From Microplitis mediator (taxonomy: Eukaryota; Arthropoda; Insecta; Hymenoptera; Braconidae), in contig NC_079978.1 in assembly GCF_029852145.1 (NCBI RefSeq), positions 16,619,653 through 16,683,652 on the forward strand: a stretch of DNA of 64,000 nt, written 5' to 3'. Numbering within the stretch: the first letter of the stretch is position 1; each line of letters starts with the position of its first letter. Under the pieces are notes generated by a model that had not been told where the DNA came from, searched no databases, and was given only the letters and a program-made list of their open reading frames with translations. A program made the translations under genes and the position numbers. Positions 24,923 to 36,664 of the stretch are shown here, piece by piece.

Positions 24923-25499
24923 CTCAAAAGTGCATTTTACAGCAATTAAAAATTTGTTATACAAAACGAGTTTTTTCTTTCAAATCATTATCTTTATCAA
25001 AAATAAGATTCCTAAAATTTTTTTTTTTAATCTTATTAACAATGCATTTGTTTGTAACAATTAAAGTAAAAAATTTTTAAAACATATTGTTATGTAGCTT
25101 TTAATAATAAAAAAAAAACAATAACAACGACGAACAACCTGCAGTTACTACGTGACTGCCCAAATATCACTACTAAATTTATAAAATACTCAGAAAAAAA
25201 TTATTTTTTGCGGCAAAAAATTTTAATTTGCACCAAGAAATTTTATGCATCATCAATGAGATACAAGAATTGTCTTGGGGCGAGAAAAGATTTTTTTGGT
25301 TAAGAAATAATTCCTTGCACCGAATAATTTTTTCTAGTTCTAAATAAATTTTTGTTTTCAATTGACAATGCAAAAAATTTCTTGGGGTAAGTAAAAATTT
25401 TTTTTAGGCGAGTAAAGATTTTTTGTGTCAATGATTCCTTTTTTTTCTATACACACTTTTTTGGCTTTGAGAAGCGTAATCACAAAAAATAGCTTGAGA
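24923..25499. other. AT-rich spacer inside the hAT-like composite
   Basis: No gene. Degenerate direct repeats around AAAAATTT with GGGGCGAG/GGGGTAAG occur between 25180 and 25430. Confidence 0.3.
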
Positions 25500-25760
25500 A
25501 AAAAATTTTCTTAATTTTTTGGTTTTGTTTTTTGGGTCTACGGGCCCGGTAAATTTTTTTTTCAAGCAAACGAATGCATAGGTTACTTAGGAAATTTATT
25601 CAGCTACAATTATCTTCTTTGGTTGTATCTGTACGACGATTTGTTGCTAAGATATCAGCCTTCAAATGAAAAAGGATACTTTTGTCTTCTATTATTGATA
25701 TCTTAGCGACTGATAGTTGCACGGTAATTTTAAGGGCAGTATTAAAAAAAATTAAATAGA
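25500..25760. repeat. Fragment of the fold-back A/B core
   Basis: GGTTTTGTTTTTTGGGTCTACGGGC followed by TTAGGAAATTTATTCAGCTAC and AGATATCAGCCTTCAAATG matches the interior of copies A and B (about 1430-1650), diverged. Confidence 0.65.
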
Positions 25761-26360
25761 AAAAATAAAAAATAAATAAAATGACCAAATGGATAATTTT
25801 GTTTGAACCATTACCCAAACAATTACGAGTAATGACAAATAAAAAAATTTTTTTTTCATAAAAAAACGCGTTTTGAAATTTTTCGAAATTTATCAACAAT
25901 TAAAAAAAAAAAATACTTTTTTTTATACGACAGAAATTCATCTCGCGAAATTCTGAATCGAATGGTATATAGGAATTTTGGTCGTTTTTTCGAAATTTTT
26001 GCTTTATAATTTTCAGTACAAGAACTTATAAAAATTTCTTGCTGCGGGACTTAGAAGAAATTCAACTTCAGATATCTTCGGGAATCGCTAGAGAATTAAA
26101 GTGGGCAAAAGACGTAGTGTCTTTCTCCAAAGGAGTAAGTCCGTGCGTATCCCCACGGATAGATTGTGATCTTTTTTTTTGTTTTTTTCGTCTCCAACTA
26201 CTGAATTTCTCTTTTTCATCAATTCTCATTTCTCATTTTGTTGTAAACAATGTCATCAAATTTAAAAAAAAAACGTTCTTACAATATAGGTATCAAAAGA
26301 TTGCAAATTTACTGAATCGGAAAAATACCTTGTTCTGTAAAGAACTTTTTTAAAAAAAGT
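25761..26360 (+). repeat. Partial copy of the 23.2-24.9 kb palindrome
   Basis: The order AAATAAAATGA(C/G) block, CATCTCGCGAAATTCTGAATCG, GACGTAGTGTCTTTCTC and GTGCGTATCCCCACGGA matches the left arm of that palindrome. Frames here are shadows. Confidence 0.7.
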
Positions 26361-26459
26361 TTATCATTGTTTGTAAAGAAATTACTTAACAAATTTGAAA
26401 AAAAAAACTCAAATGATACGTACAGTGAGCATTATTATTTTGTATTCTCAAGTGTTTTT

Positions 26460-27350
26460 TTTTTATTTTAAGCTACACCAGATTTCATATTCTTGTTAGG
26501 TATTATATGATTACTTTTCAAATTTTTTCATGCCGTTTTATAAACTTTATAATCTTTTTATAAACAAATAAATTAATTAAATATTTTTGAAAAATTTTTT
26601 TTCACCATATTGTTAGCGTAAGGAAATAAAAATTAAAAAAAAAATTATTTTTCTTAAAAACGCATTTATAATTTTTATAAATAAATGCGTGTTGTCAGAG
26701 AACTATAACAGATAAACGTTAGGTTTAAAATTTTTAAGAAAGCTTAACTCATACTGTATAAAAACGACTTAAAGGTCGAAAACTGTATCTACAATAGTTG
26801 CAAAGTTACAGCAATTTGTTTGTTGACAAATTGAGTCAGTGCTTGGACTTTGTCGTACTCTAAAATCCAGATGTTTTTTTAAAAATAGAAAAAACATTTT
26901 TTTGCCATGTTGTTGCAGGTTACTGGTTTGGTAATTTTTTATGTTCTAGAAAAATATAAAAATAAATAACAAAATTGTTTATAACAAATTGTTCAACAAG
27001 TAAATGAATTAATTGTCGACAAAAAAAATTTTTTTTTTGCCATTATATTTATAAATGCAAATTATGATTAAAAAAAAACGATTCCTTCATTATTTATTCA
27101 AATAATCAAAATATGAAAAAAAACGATTATAAACAATAATATATTGTTTTTAAGAAAAATTTTTTTTTTAAATCACCATTTCTTTACGTTAACAATATGG
27201 TGAAAAAAAAATTTTCAAAAATACTTTATTAATCCATTTGTTTATAAAAAATTTCTACACGAATGGAAAGAAAAAATTTGAAAAGTAATCATATAATGCC
27301 TAACAAGAATATGAAATAAGTAATATCTTAAAATTGAAAAAAAAAAAAAT
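26460..27350. mobile_element. Fold-back element, about 0.9 kb
   Basis: 26461-26650 is repeated inverted at about 27150-27350; both arms carry ATTCTTGTTAGG and CACCATATTGTTA segments (the latter as TAACAATATGGTG on the right). Confidence 0.7.
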
Positions 27351-27569
27351 GATTTAACATACATTATTAAAATTTTTAATTTTTTTGTTACTTCAAAAAT
27401 TAATAATTAATGAAATAAAAATATTTTATAAGCTTTTATACCCATCTCGTTGAGTATGTTTACAAAAAGGGCTCCAAGAACCAACAAATTTATAGATAAA
27501 TTATTTAAAGTTTTAGACGCCTTTTATGACAACATAAACCCGTAAAAAAAATGTTGATTAACAATTGAA

Positions 27570-28075
27570 TAACTTTTTGAAAAATGATGATACAACTTTT
27601 ATTACCGTGGAATCATATTTTTTGAAGTGTTTAGATGACACCAGAACGTTTTCAAATTTTTTTATTGATATTTAATTGCATGAAAAAATTATTTAAAAAT
27701 TACACTCCCTAGAGTGGCGGCGCGTGCATGTCGAAACTGCCGCGCAATAGCCGATTTTCAATGTTAAATTAAAATTATAAACATTGGAGCTACAATTCGG
27801 GGAGTTAAGAACTTTTTTACTAAAATTTTCTGCTCTTTCCGAAACTTTTTTCATATTTGAGCTATCACTTATACTTTTTGAGATTTTGCCAAAAAACTGG
27901 ACGGCTAATTTTTCTAACGGTTTTTTGTTAATAACAATTGTAATTTTATTTTTCCACCTAAAATCCAAAAAACGTCTTTCTCTAGACGCCATTCCGAATC
28001 ATTCGAGCCATCAAGCATATTTTTAAGAGACCTGTAACTATTTTTTGCAGGAAATCAACTTCTCGACTAGTCTAA
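27570..28075 (-). repeat. Diverged remnant of the Tc1-like family
   Basis: Shares with 12031-12770 the GGAGCTACAA(C/T)TCGGGGAGT block, the gene-start block reversed and the terminal AACTTCTCGACTAG. More eroded than the other copies. Confidence 0.6.
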
Positions 28076-28254
28076 AATAGAATAAAAAGACATTATTTAG
28101 GTATCTTCATTGATTCGTTTATTTACCATTTGATATGGTATTAGTCTTTTTCTTAGACTAGTACTTAAGCCTTTTTTAGGTCTATTTAGACAGTCGATCT
28201 GGAGGAGTAAACTCCGATCGTGGTCGGAGCTGACACACACACTTCTTTTTTAAA

Positions 28255-29140
28255 AGTTTTTTTTTGTTTATAAAAAATTAATTAACAAATTAAAAAAAAT
28301 CGTTCGTACAATATAGGTATGAAAAGATTGCAAATTTTCTGAATCGGAAAAATAACTTATCGTGTAGAGGACTTTTTTTAAAAAAGTTTTCGTCATTATT
28401 TATAATAAATTAGTTAACAAATTTGTAAAAAAGTTCTCTACATGATGAGTTATTTTTCCTATTCAGAAAATTTGCAATCTTTTGATACCTATATTGTAGA
28501 AACGTTGTTTTTTTTAAGTTTCGATGACATTGTTTATAACAAATTGAAAAATGAGAATTGATGAAAAAGAGAATTTCAGTCGTTGGTGACGAAAAAAAAA
28601 AAAAAAAAAAAAGATCACAATCTGTCCGTGGGGATACGCACGGACTTAATCCTTTAGAGAAAGACACTACGTCTTTTGACCACTTTCTCTCTCTAGCAAT
28701 TCCCGAAGATATCCGAAGTCGAATTTTTTGTAAGTTTCACGGCAAGAAATTTTTATAAGTTCTTGTACTGAAAATTATAAAACAAAAATTTCAAAAAAAC
28801 GTCCAAAATTCCTATATACCCTTCGATTCAGAATTTCGCGAAATGAATTTCTGTCGTATCGAAAAAAAAGCATATAAATTTTGTTTTAATTGTTGATACG
28901 TTTCGAAAACTTTTCAAGTCGTGTTTTTTTATGAAAAAAAAAATTTTTTCAACTGTACTGACCCGTAATTGTTCGGGTAATGGTTCAAAGAAAGTTATCT
29001 ATTAGCTCATTTTATTTATTTTTCATTTTTTCTATTTTTTATTTAACAAAAAGTGATTTTCACTTTTTATAAATTTAAAATTCGAAAAAATTATTTTGGA
29101 AGTTACCAATTTTTTTTATAAATATACTTGTGCTGAAGTA
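28255..29140 (-). repeat. Reversed half-copy of the 23.2-24.9 kb palindrome
   Basis: Nearly the same sequence as 23450-24240 in the opposite orientation, including the GACGAAAAAAA tract and GTGGGGATACGCACGGA. Confidence 0.8.
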
Positions 29141-29798
29141 TAATAAGATTTTACTAAAATTTTATAAAATTGTATACAATAATTTTCTTACGGGCAATTT
29201 CAACTAGTTTGTATTTTTAACTTTACAAATAGCTTAAATTACCCCCCCCCCCCATCTTAAGCGTCTCCTCCCAATGTCTCTTACTCAATAATATTCAGAA
29301 GCTTCATAAGCATATTTTATTGAATGGTCATTTTTTGAATAACACTATTCATGTCAATATTATTATTAGCACCATCTAGCGGAATACTGGCTCGTGCAGT
29401 TGAATGATTCAAACGCTGTGAACTAAACGTTTTACTCACGAGGTTTTGTTCAGAAGTTTAATTCAAAGGTTGTTTTGAGTTATTCCTAACATAAGTATTT
29501 CGTTCAGTTCAAGTCATGATGTGGTGGGGATAAAATTCACACCTTTCCACTCACGTCTTTTCGTTGACCCGATTGAACACGAAGATTTTTACTCATCGGC
29601 TTAAAACAACAGACTGAATTTTTTTAAGATCGGAACGAAAAGATAGTGTCCTAAGCCGATTACGTATAGTATCGTCATACGGTCGGTCTTCACAAAAGGT
29701 TTTCTTCAACTGTCTAAGTTTTGGTCAGTGAACTAAATGTATTTTGTTCATGAATTTTACTTGATTGAATCACAGCCGTGATTCAATCAGCACCCCTG

Positions 29799-31205
29799 AG
29801 TGTATTTTAAATTACCTGATTTACGGATTCTATCATAACCTTATTCACTAAATTTTACATAAATAACATAGCAAATATTGCTAGGTAAAATTGTAATCTC
29901 GTCCATTTACATAGTCCGCTCGTCAATGTAAAATGGTAATCATTCCTATGCTAGCATAGCCAACGTTACCATTTAGAATGGGCGGGATTACTTTGCCACT
30001 TGACTCTCATCGCTAAAAAATCCTCGTTCCTATGTAACATAGGAATTATTACCATTCTACATTGGAATCAGATCTATTCTTTTCTCTCCGTGTAGTCACG
30101 GATGCGCCTGTCTATTTATTTATCATATCATAACCATAAATTTAATTGAAATTTGAAAAGTCTTGAGACTGAAACTTTGTTATCAGTAAAGAAAATAACG
30201 CATGAAGTAAGAGAAAAAGTAAGAAAATATACGAGAGATGATAATACATTCTTACTATTGTGTATTGTTGTAGTTAGTGTTTGGGCTTATAAAAAAGTCT
30301 AAAATATATTACTAAAGAGAGAAATAAAATACCTAGTTTCAACTAAAATTGAATCGATAATTTTCTTTTTCAATCATTTAATGTTTTTGATGCCCGCCCC
30401 GACCAGCAAAAACTTCGGCTTCGCCTCAGTTCTGCAAAAGTCGGGTAGGCCCAACCCCCCTTTACCGCTCGGCTTCGCCTCGCAATGTTAATTAATTCAA
30501 CGTACTTTCGACTGGGGAACAAGAAAAATAGTATTCGACCCCCGGTCAGAATGCTGAATTCTCTGACGTATGTGATATCAAATTCAACTTTCTGACCTAG
30601 TGTCGTAATGTACTATTTGATACCCCCGAGGCCTCGAAACCCTAACGGACGTCTTAGTTTTGGTCGAGATCGTCGTCTAAGAAATTCTACAAAGGAATTC
30701 TATATAGAAAATCGATCGAAAATCTAGACTCAGCTTTCTGAGCTCGATAATAGCGGGAAGTTTTAGGGTTTTCCCGGAGAGTCAACGGTTTTCCAGATTT
30801 TTTTTGTCTGATCCTTGGTATTTTACGTCAGAATCTCGTTCTGTATGAGTCTGCATATTCAAAAGATTAACAAAAAAGTCTTTGAAGGCATTGAAAATTT
30901 CGTAATAAAGTAAATTAATTATTTATCGATATGTATTACAAACAAAAAAGAAGATGAATAATAATGTTTATATTAATTTTTTACATCGACGTAATCTTGA
31001 CGAAATTCTTGATGGATCATTTCAATTACTCAAAAATTCAGGCCGTTTGAGTAAACTCGAATAATATTCATCCCTAAACAATAAATAAAATAACGTAAAT
31101 ATGCTAAGTTTATTTATCCATGAAGATTTTATAAATAAAAGATCATCAGTCTAAATTTGATGTGTCATTGAATTTTATAATTTATAAACTTGTAGATAGA
31201 TTTAC
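29799..31205. other. Spacer of mixed repeat pieces
   Basis: No gene recognised, though the 3' exon of the metalloproteinase gene should lie on this side. 29850-30100 holds GGTAAT/ATTACC phrases ending in TTCTCTCCGTGTAG, related to the minisatellite element at 57 kb. 30390-30480 has two CTTCGGCTTCGCCTC-like copies. A run of 14 C lies near 29241. Confidence 0.35.
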
Positions 31206-33655
31206 CTAAAAGTTTCTTGTAACGCCTCCTTTGAACATTCTGACCAATCGTATGAGTTTGAATTACGATATCCGGTTTCACTCATGATATACCCGTCTTG
31301 ACATTTTGAAGAATTATCATGACCGATATTGAGCCTATAAACATAAATAAATTACATTCAGAAAAAAATGATTTTTGATTCTTCCCGACTAGAATTTTTC
31401 ATAAGGGTCTGACGAGGTCCTTATCGGGTTAACCTTATTTCAAATAAGATCCCGATCAGGGTATCCTGACGAGGATCCTGGTATGGATGTAACGCTTAAG
31501 ACCCATGAGGTCCTTATCAGGATTACATTATTAGTAATTATTTTTAAAAAAATATTAAATTGCAAAAAAAAAAAATAATAGAATTTGAAATCGATCGAGA
31601 ATGTTATCTATTCCCGGGAAAAAATGTTCAGGCCTGATCAGACATGAGTAGGCATGAGTCTTCAGGCCTGATCAGACATGAAAAATGACCATGCCTGACC
31701 AGGCCTGGTCAGGCATGTTCAGGTCTGATCAGGTCTGTTCATGCCTGTTCATGCCCATTCTGGTAAAACAATTATATATAAAAAATGGTCCTATATAATT
31801 ATATATAATTATGCATATCTATATACAATTATATGTAATTATTTCTATAAAAATGAAAAAAAAAATAAAAAATATGGGAGTGTCTAGGATTCGAACCGTG
31901 GACCTTACGCTTGAAAGTTCGCCTCGTTACCTGTTGACCTGAGAGATTGAGTTGAAAAGTAGGTCTCGTACAAACTTCAAGTACTGAAAGTCTTAAGATT
32001 CATGCCTGTTCATGTCTGATCAGGTCTGATCCTTTTTTCCCGGGTTATACATGATAGAATCTTGGTCAAAAAAATTTTATATCTATGAACAGACATGAAC
32101 AGACATAACCAGGCATGAACAGGCCTGATCAGGCCTGAGCTTATTCAACGCTTCAGACATGAACAGACATGAACAGACATGGACAGGCATGGACAGGTAT
32201 GATCAGGCCTGAACGCATATAACGCTTCAGACATGAACAGACATGGTCAGGCAGGAACAGCCATGAACAGGCCTGAGTGTATTTAACGCCTCAGACATGA
32301 ACAGGCATGGACAGGTATGATCAGGCCTGATCATGTCTAATTTCAGGCCTGATCATACATGAACAGGCATGATCAGGTCTAATTTCAGGCCTGATCATAC
32401 ATGAACAGGCATGGTCAGGCCTGATCATTTTTTCCCGGGTTGTATTGAGAGCATTAATTAGAGGAAGTAAACTATATTTTTTATTGATGAAAAAATCCCG
32501 ATAACTGCTGGGCTTGAACCTGCGTCTTTTCGATTCAAAGTCCTCGATGCTATCCACTGGGCTAACATACACATGTGATCCTGAAAGTGTAAATATAATA
32601 TTCAATATGATGTCAAAGAATAACTGATGAAGAAGTAAAAAATCTGTGCTACAATAATTGACGTGATTTTTATATAATATTCTTTTGTACTTTTTTTAAT
32701 TTTTAGCCTGTAAATGAAATATTTAAAAGGATAGGATAACTTTTTTTGAATAAGGATATCCAGATAAGGTCCTGATCAGGAACTCGTCAGGTTGACCCGA
32801 TGGCAAATAACTTTTTTTTTTAATAGAGATATCCTGGCGAGGTCCTGATCAGGAACTTGTCAGGTTGACCCGATGGCAAATAACTTTTTTTTGAATCAGG
32901 ATATCCTGACGAGGTCCTGATCAAGAACTTGTTCGGTTGACTCGATGGCAAATAACTTTTTTTTGAATAAGGATAACCTGACGAGGTCCTGATCAGGAAC
33001 TCGTCAGGTTGACCTGATGGCAAATAACTTTTTTTTGAATAAGGATATCCTGATGAGGTCCTGACAAGGAATTTGTCAGGTTTGCCCTAATAAGGCAAAC
33101 CTTATATTAACCTGATAAGGTCCTTATGGTACTTCAGGCAAATCAGGAAGAAATTCTAGTCGGGTTAATATAAACGATAAGTTTACACACATATGAGCAG
33201 TTTCGTGGGCACCTGTATCTTGATAAATGTCTAGTGGTTCATCAACAATTGCTCCAAGTGGAATTTTTGATGGTTTTCTATGTTCTAAAAAAATGGATGC
33301 AAAATCCGTCATACCGAGCACTCTGCTCAAATAAGGCGGTCTCCCAGTATATAAGTGTCGACTATTGTATAAAAAGCAATGATTTTGATGTCAAATATAT
33401 ATTTAGAGTCTCATAAATTATATATATCACTTACGATGCCAAGATTAAATAACGATCATATTCGCTATGATTAAAAATGTTTCTATATTGAAATAAAAAT
33501 CCGTTCATTTTGTGCAATACTTCGTCAGCATGAAAACTATCTAATGGGATAACATCAACAAATTGTTCAAATGTAGTAGCTGAATATTCCATTACTTTTA
33601 GACTCGCGTCATCAGATAACTTCAATGGTTTCAGAAATTTAATTGCATCTGGATG
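31206..33655 (-). CDS. Metalloproteinase M12B (reprolysin type), exons 5-7: catalytic core
   Basis: Three minus-strand exons, 33435-33655, 33191-33361 and 31206-31334, join in phase after the four 5' exons at 48692-49319. Exon 6 ends inside the zinc-binding helix (HETAH); exon 7 supplies the rest (GHD) at the exact HExxHxxGxxHD spacing and a Met-turn (YIM) about 12 residues later, so the metzincin active site is in place. The Gly normally at position 8 of the motif is Asn. The 33191 border uses a GTGTGT donor, chosen because it gives the right spacing. Exon 7 ends in phase 2 with a GTAAAT donor, so at least one more exon is expected below 31206; I did not find it. The intron between exons 6 and 7 holds TIR elements and tRNA-like sequence. 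Confidence 0.8.
31613..32439. mobile_element. CCCGGG-ended element filled with CAGGCATGA-type repeats
   Basis: Ends CCCGGGAAAAAATG and CATTTTTTCCCGGG, flanked by TT on both sides. The interior is dense in ACATGAACAGGCATG, CAGGCCTGATCAG and close variants in both orientations. Another internal end, TTTTTTCCCGGG at about 32033-32044, suggests a first copy at 31613-32044 with a second joined to it. Confidence 0.6.
31880..31945 (-). ncRNA. tRNA-like sequence (SINE head or tRNA relic)
   Basis: On the minus strand a perfect B box GGTTCGAATCC (31887-31897) follows an A-box-like GGTCAACAGG about 35 bases upstream, with a CTTTCAA loop between them. Acceptor pairing is not evident, so this is a tRNA-derived repeat rather than a functional tRNA. 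Confidence 0.4.
32500..32570 (-). ncRNA. tRNA-like sequence with A and B boxes
   Basis: Minus strand: A box TAGCCCAGTGGATAGC (32549-32564), an anticodon-loop-like CTTTGAATC, and B box GGTTCAAGCCC (32510-32520). Spacing fits a tRNA with a TTG-like anticodon, but the acceptor stem is not convincing. Probably a SINE head or pseudogene. Confidence 0.45.
32745..33085. repeat. Tandem repeats of 72 bp
   Basis: About four to five copies of a 72-base unit containing CCTGA(C/T)GAGGTCCTGATCAGG and GATGGCAAATAAC. The period is a multiple of three, which keeps a shadow frame open. Confidence 0.8.
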
Positions 33656-34093
33656 CTACAGAGTGACAAAATAAATAAATATATAAGTATGAAGAAAACG
33701 TAGATCCTACCATAATAGGCGCGGAAAGTTCAAATTCTTGTCTTGTTTGAGGGGAAAAAATGGATACCCGGGTCAAAAATAAAACTTGATTTAGACTTGG
33801 TTTACCAAGTCGAAATTGGGAGCCGTTTTTCACAAGACAAACTCGACTTTTTTTACGGAGGTATGAAATAAATTGAGTTTTCGCCTTGGTTTAGACTTAA
33901 CTGGCTTACTTAGTCACGATTTAAGACGAAAAAGTTGAAATCAAGTCGAAATTGACTTGGTTTAGACTTATTTGACTTAAATTATAAGACGAAAAGGTCA
34001 AAACTAAGGTAAAATAATTTTTGCACATAAAGGCGGAAGTAAGGCGAATAAATAACTTTTTTTCGACTTGGTTCAGCAAGTCAAATGTAAGGT

Positions 34094-34098
34094 GAATG
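34094..34098. repeat. Target site duplication of the LTR element (left)
   Basis: GAATG here matches GAATG at 47391-47395. The related MITE at 54.98 kb has a single GAATG at the same place. Confidence 0.85.
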
Positions 34099-34233
34099 TG
34101 TTATGACCAGAGTAGAGATCACAAAAAAATTAATAATAATAATGATAATGAGATAAAGACGAAATTATTCATAAATATAAAAGAACGTAGAAACAACTAA
34201 TAAAAATACTGAGATCCCTCGGATAAAGATATG

Positions 34234-34284
<51 letters not shown>

Positions 34285-36145
34285 TGGTTGACAATTCGTA
34301 CAACAAGTAACTTAAAAACAATAAATTAAAACAGTATGCCTGTATATATGTGTATGCGTATTAAGGCTTATCATGTTATGACCAGAGATGGAGAACACAG
34401 AAGTCTTAATATCAAATTTCATCGTACTCCGATATAAGAAACAATCGCGGCACATAAGCAGTGGTATTGTCACCACAGTAGCCCACTCCTGGAAGGAGGA
34501 CAATACGCGAAACGATGAGATCTAGAGCGGTGAGAGCTGTGTGTGTTCTTCTATATTCAAATGTAATTTGTTTATTGAGAGTAACGATACGGTATTATTA
34601 TTACAGTAACAAACACAGCGAACACATCAAAATTACAATTATAACTTGTATCACGTAACGAGGTAAACTCTGAAAACACTTCACACAAAAACCGATTCCC
34701 CATAAATACATTCATCACGTTTAATAAAACACTAAACCGTAGTCGCAACTGAGCTAAGGTTCTGATAATTAAATACTACTAATATACTAAATCTATCGGT
34801 AGGAAACTATATATATCAATAAGAACCAGTGCCCGAGTGCCTGCATATACACATAAAAGAAACACATACACATGTTCTCTTGACTATCTGAAAAACAATT
34901 TCATAAAGATATAATATAATAGTTAACTCAACATGCACATGTATATTCATATATATGCATGCTTAATTGAGATTATCAAAAACCCTAGAGAAAAGGACCT
35001 TTAAACGGTTATTATACTACAAATTGCATTTATCATTAGAGGATCATTATTATTAATAATATAATAGTAAGAATAACTTAACAAGTAAATTCTTTTAAAA
35101 AAATATATAATAAATTAAATAAGGATAGTTTGAATAATAACTCGATAAGAGAAAAATAAATTCATATACATCTATTGATATGTGCAAGTGTGCTCCATGT
35201 CGGCACTTCCGTTTGCAGAAGGGGAAAGGGGGCAAGAGTCCCAAGTCAACGAGTAAGATTAATAAACATCAGTATTAGTTCTTGATTTCTTATTTCTTTA
35301 TTACCGCAGCCGAGTGATTCATAAGCTTAAACCTTCGGTTCTGACATCGCGCTTGTTTATTTTACCAAGCGACTCCCCTACCACCTCTGGTGATAAGTAG
35401 TACTCCTCAAGGTGTCACCCTTCCATCCGTGACCCAAGGGTCAAGCTTCAATGACGCGTGCCGTGGTACCAGTACGGATGAGGCTATTACTTGACCAATC
35501 AAGTGCCCTCATTTTAATCACCAACGACTCTTTTTCTTTTTCTGCTCCCGACCACGATCGGTGGTCGCCCTACCACCTAGAACTCTTTTCCTTCTTTTCT
35601 TTTTCACGATATTACTCCTCGGACCCACTATTTTGGGTACTCTCGTAGGGGTCTAATAATTCTTTTACCACCTTTGGTACCAAGCGGTGTCTCCTAGATG
35701 ACACCCTTTCATCTATCAATTTGGAAGTTAAACCAAGATAACTTATGTCATCAAGGACAAATCTATATTTAATTGACCAAGGTGATCGTTTCCAGAACCT
35801 TCTTACGCCAAATTATACAATTTCTCACTTCTCAGAGGGATGTCAATTCCTTCAAGTAACTGTTATTCAAATTAGAGATATGAAAAGGACAACTCGAATT
35901 TAAATAATTAAAAGGATAAATTAAATATCAATTATACTTCTTTTTCTGTTTTTTTTTCTCCTTGAGTTAATCTCTATTTATCCTTGGCTACTGTACGTAC
36001 AGGAAATGAATCACTAGCGGAGAAGTGCTCAGAAGTCACCAGAGACCCAAAAAGAAAACTAAATGCTGATAAGACTTGCAGTTTCTTTTATTACAAGAGC
36101 AGAGGGGGCAGTCACAGCGTATGACATTTCCCCTCGATTTTAGTC

Positions 36146-36169
36146 TATATAAACTCGCGGTTTTTCAGT
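36146..36169 (+). promoter_or_regulatory. LTR promoter: TATA box and insect initiator
   Basis: TATATAAA (36146-36153) is followed by TCAGT (36165-36169), the arthropod initiator consensus, with 21 bases from the first T to the A. The spacing is a little short, so either element may dominate. Transcription from here would put R between about 36167 and the AATAAA region. The 3' LTR has the same sequence. Confidence 0.55.
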
Positions 36170-36444
36170 CCAGCGGGTGTTGTTCTCGGTTCGGTCCAGT
36201 CGAGTCTAAGCTTCTGTCGCGATTTAATATCTTCGCTCGCCTCTTTTAAAATGTTATTCTGTAAACCCCTCAACGATTTAAATATTATTAATCCACGCAA
36301 TCAACCAAGAGGTACTAATCAAACAGAATTTAAACGTGGAATCTCTATCTCGGTTTTCATACGGTCGGCAATAACTGAACGCTCTTCCAACCAACAACAA
36401 CTTAATTGTACAACAGAATCTGAATAAACTTCATATAATCAACT

Positions 36445-36450
36445 GTAAGT
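36445..36450 (+). promoter_or_regulatory. Candidate splice donor for the env mRNA
   Basis: ACT|GTAAGT is a consensus donor downstream of the LTR promoter. Together with the acceptor at 41897-41898 it could create a subgenomic env message, as in gypsy-type elements. Inferred only. Confidence 0.4.
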
Positions 36451-36615
36451 TCTCAAGCTTGTTTATTATTTTTAAAACAATTCTTCATACTGATTACTAT
36501 TTCATACTCATTACCGTAACGACGAGGTCTCCGTCGCCCGAGTAAAGGACTTAAGTGTCTTGACTCAAAATAAGAGACTGTGTTGTATGTTAGACGTAAC
36601 ATAAACAATAAATTT

Positions 36616-36635
36616 TGGTGTCAGAAGTGGGATTT
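36616..36635 (+). promoter_or_regulatory. Primer binding site, tRNA-Leu-like
   Basis: TGGTGTCAGAAGTGGGATTT lies 14 bases past the LTR end. It is complementary to the CCA-carrying 3' end of a leucine tRNA with about one mismatch in the first 17 bases, judged from the typical ...CCCACTCCTGACACCA end. The 14-base gap to the LTR is longer than in many elements. Confidence 0.6.
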
Positions 36636-36664
36636 CAATTATGAAACGCCCGCGGTAATCGAGT

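Larger units (their letters stand above)
22271..29798. mobile_element. 7.5 kb composite with hAT-like ends
   Basis: It starts CAGGGGTGCTGA and ends with TCAGCACCCCTG. The subterminal 450 bases on each side (22271-22720; 29340-29798) are inverted, diverged copies, sharing GTGAACTGACCAAA-type, GAGGTTTTGTTCA and TTGAATGATTCAA segments. CAGGGGTG ends are typical of hAT elements, but I see no matching 8 bp duplication (TTAAAATT versus AGTGTATT), and no transposase. The interior is filled by other repeats: palindromes, a copy of the fold-back A/B core, a Tc1-like family remnant. It may be one old element filled by later insertions, or two solo copies facing each other. Confidence 0.5.
31384..33164. 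mobile_element. TIR element with CCCGACTAGAATTT ends
   Basis: Starts CCCGACTAGAATTT and ends AAATTCTAGTCGGG, flanked on both sides by TT, compatible with a 2 bp duplication. It fills the intron between metalloproteinase exons 6 and 7 and contains the CCCGGG element 31613-32439, a tRNA-like sequence and the 72 bp tandem repeats. No protein is encoded. Confidence 0.65.
34099..36601 (+). repeat. 5' LTR, 2503 bp
   Basis: TG...CA ends inside inverted TGTTA/TAACA. It contains a TA repeat (34228-34280), a TATA box and initiator near 36146-36169, AATAAA near 36423 and a strong splice donor GTAAGT at 36445. It is unusually long for an insect LTR. Small ORFs in it are repeated in the other LTR and do not look coding. 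Confidence 0.92.

Noticed and set aside
32321..33023. ORFs over the CAGGCATG and 72 bp repeats
   Set aside because: Open only because repeat periods are multiples of three; they cross a tRNA-like sequence.
34312..35648. Small ORFs inside the LTRs
   Set aside because: Duplicated in both LTRs, no domain, and not in a plausible transcript position.
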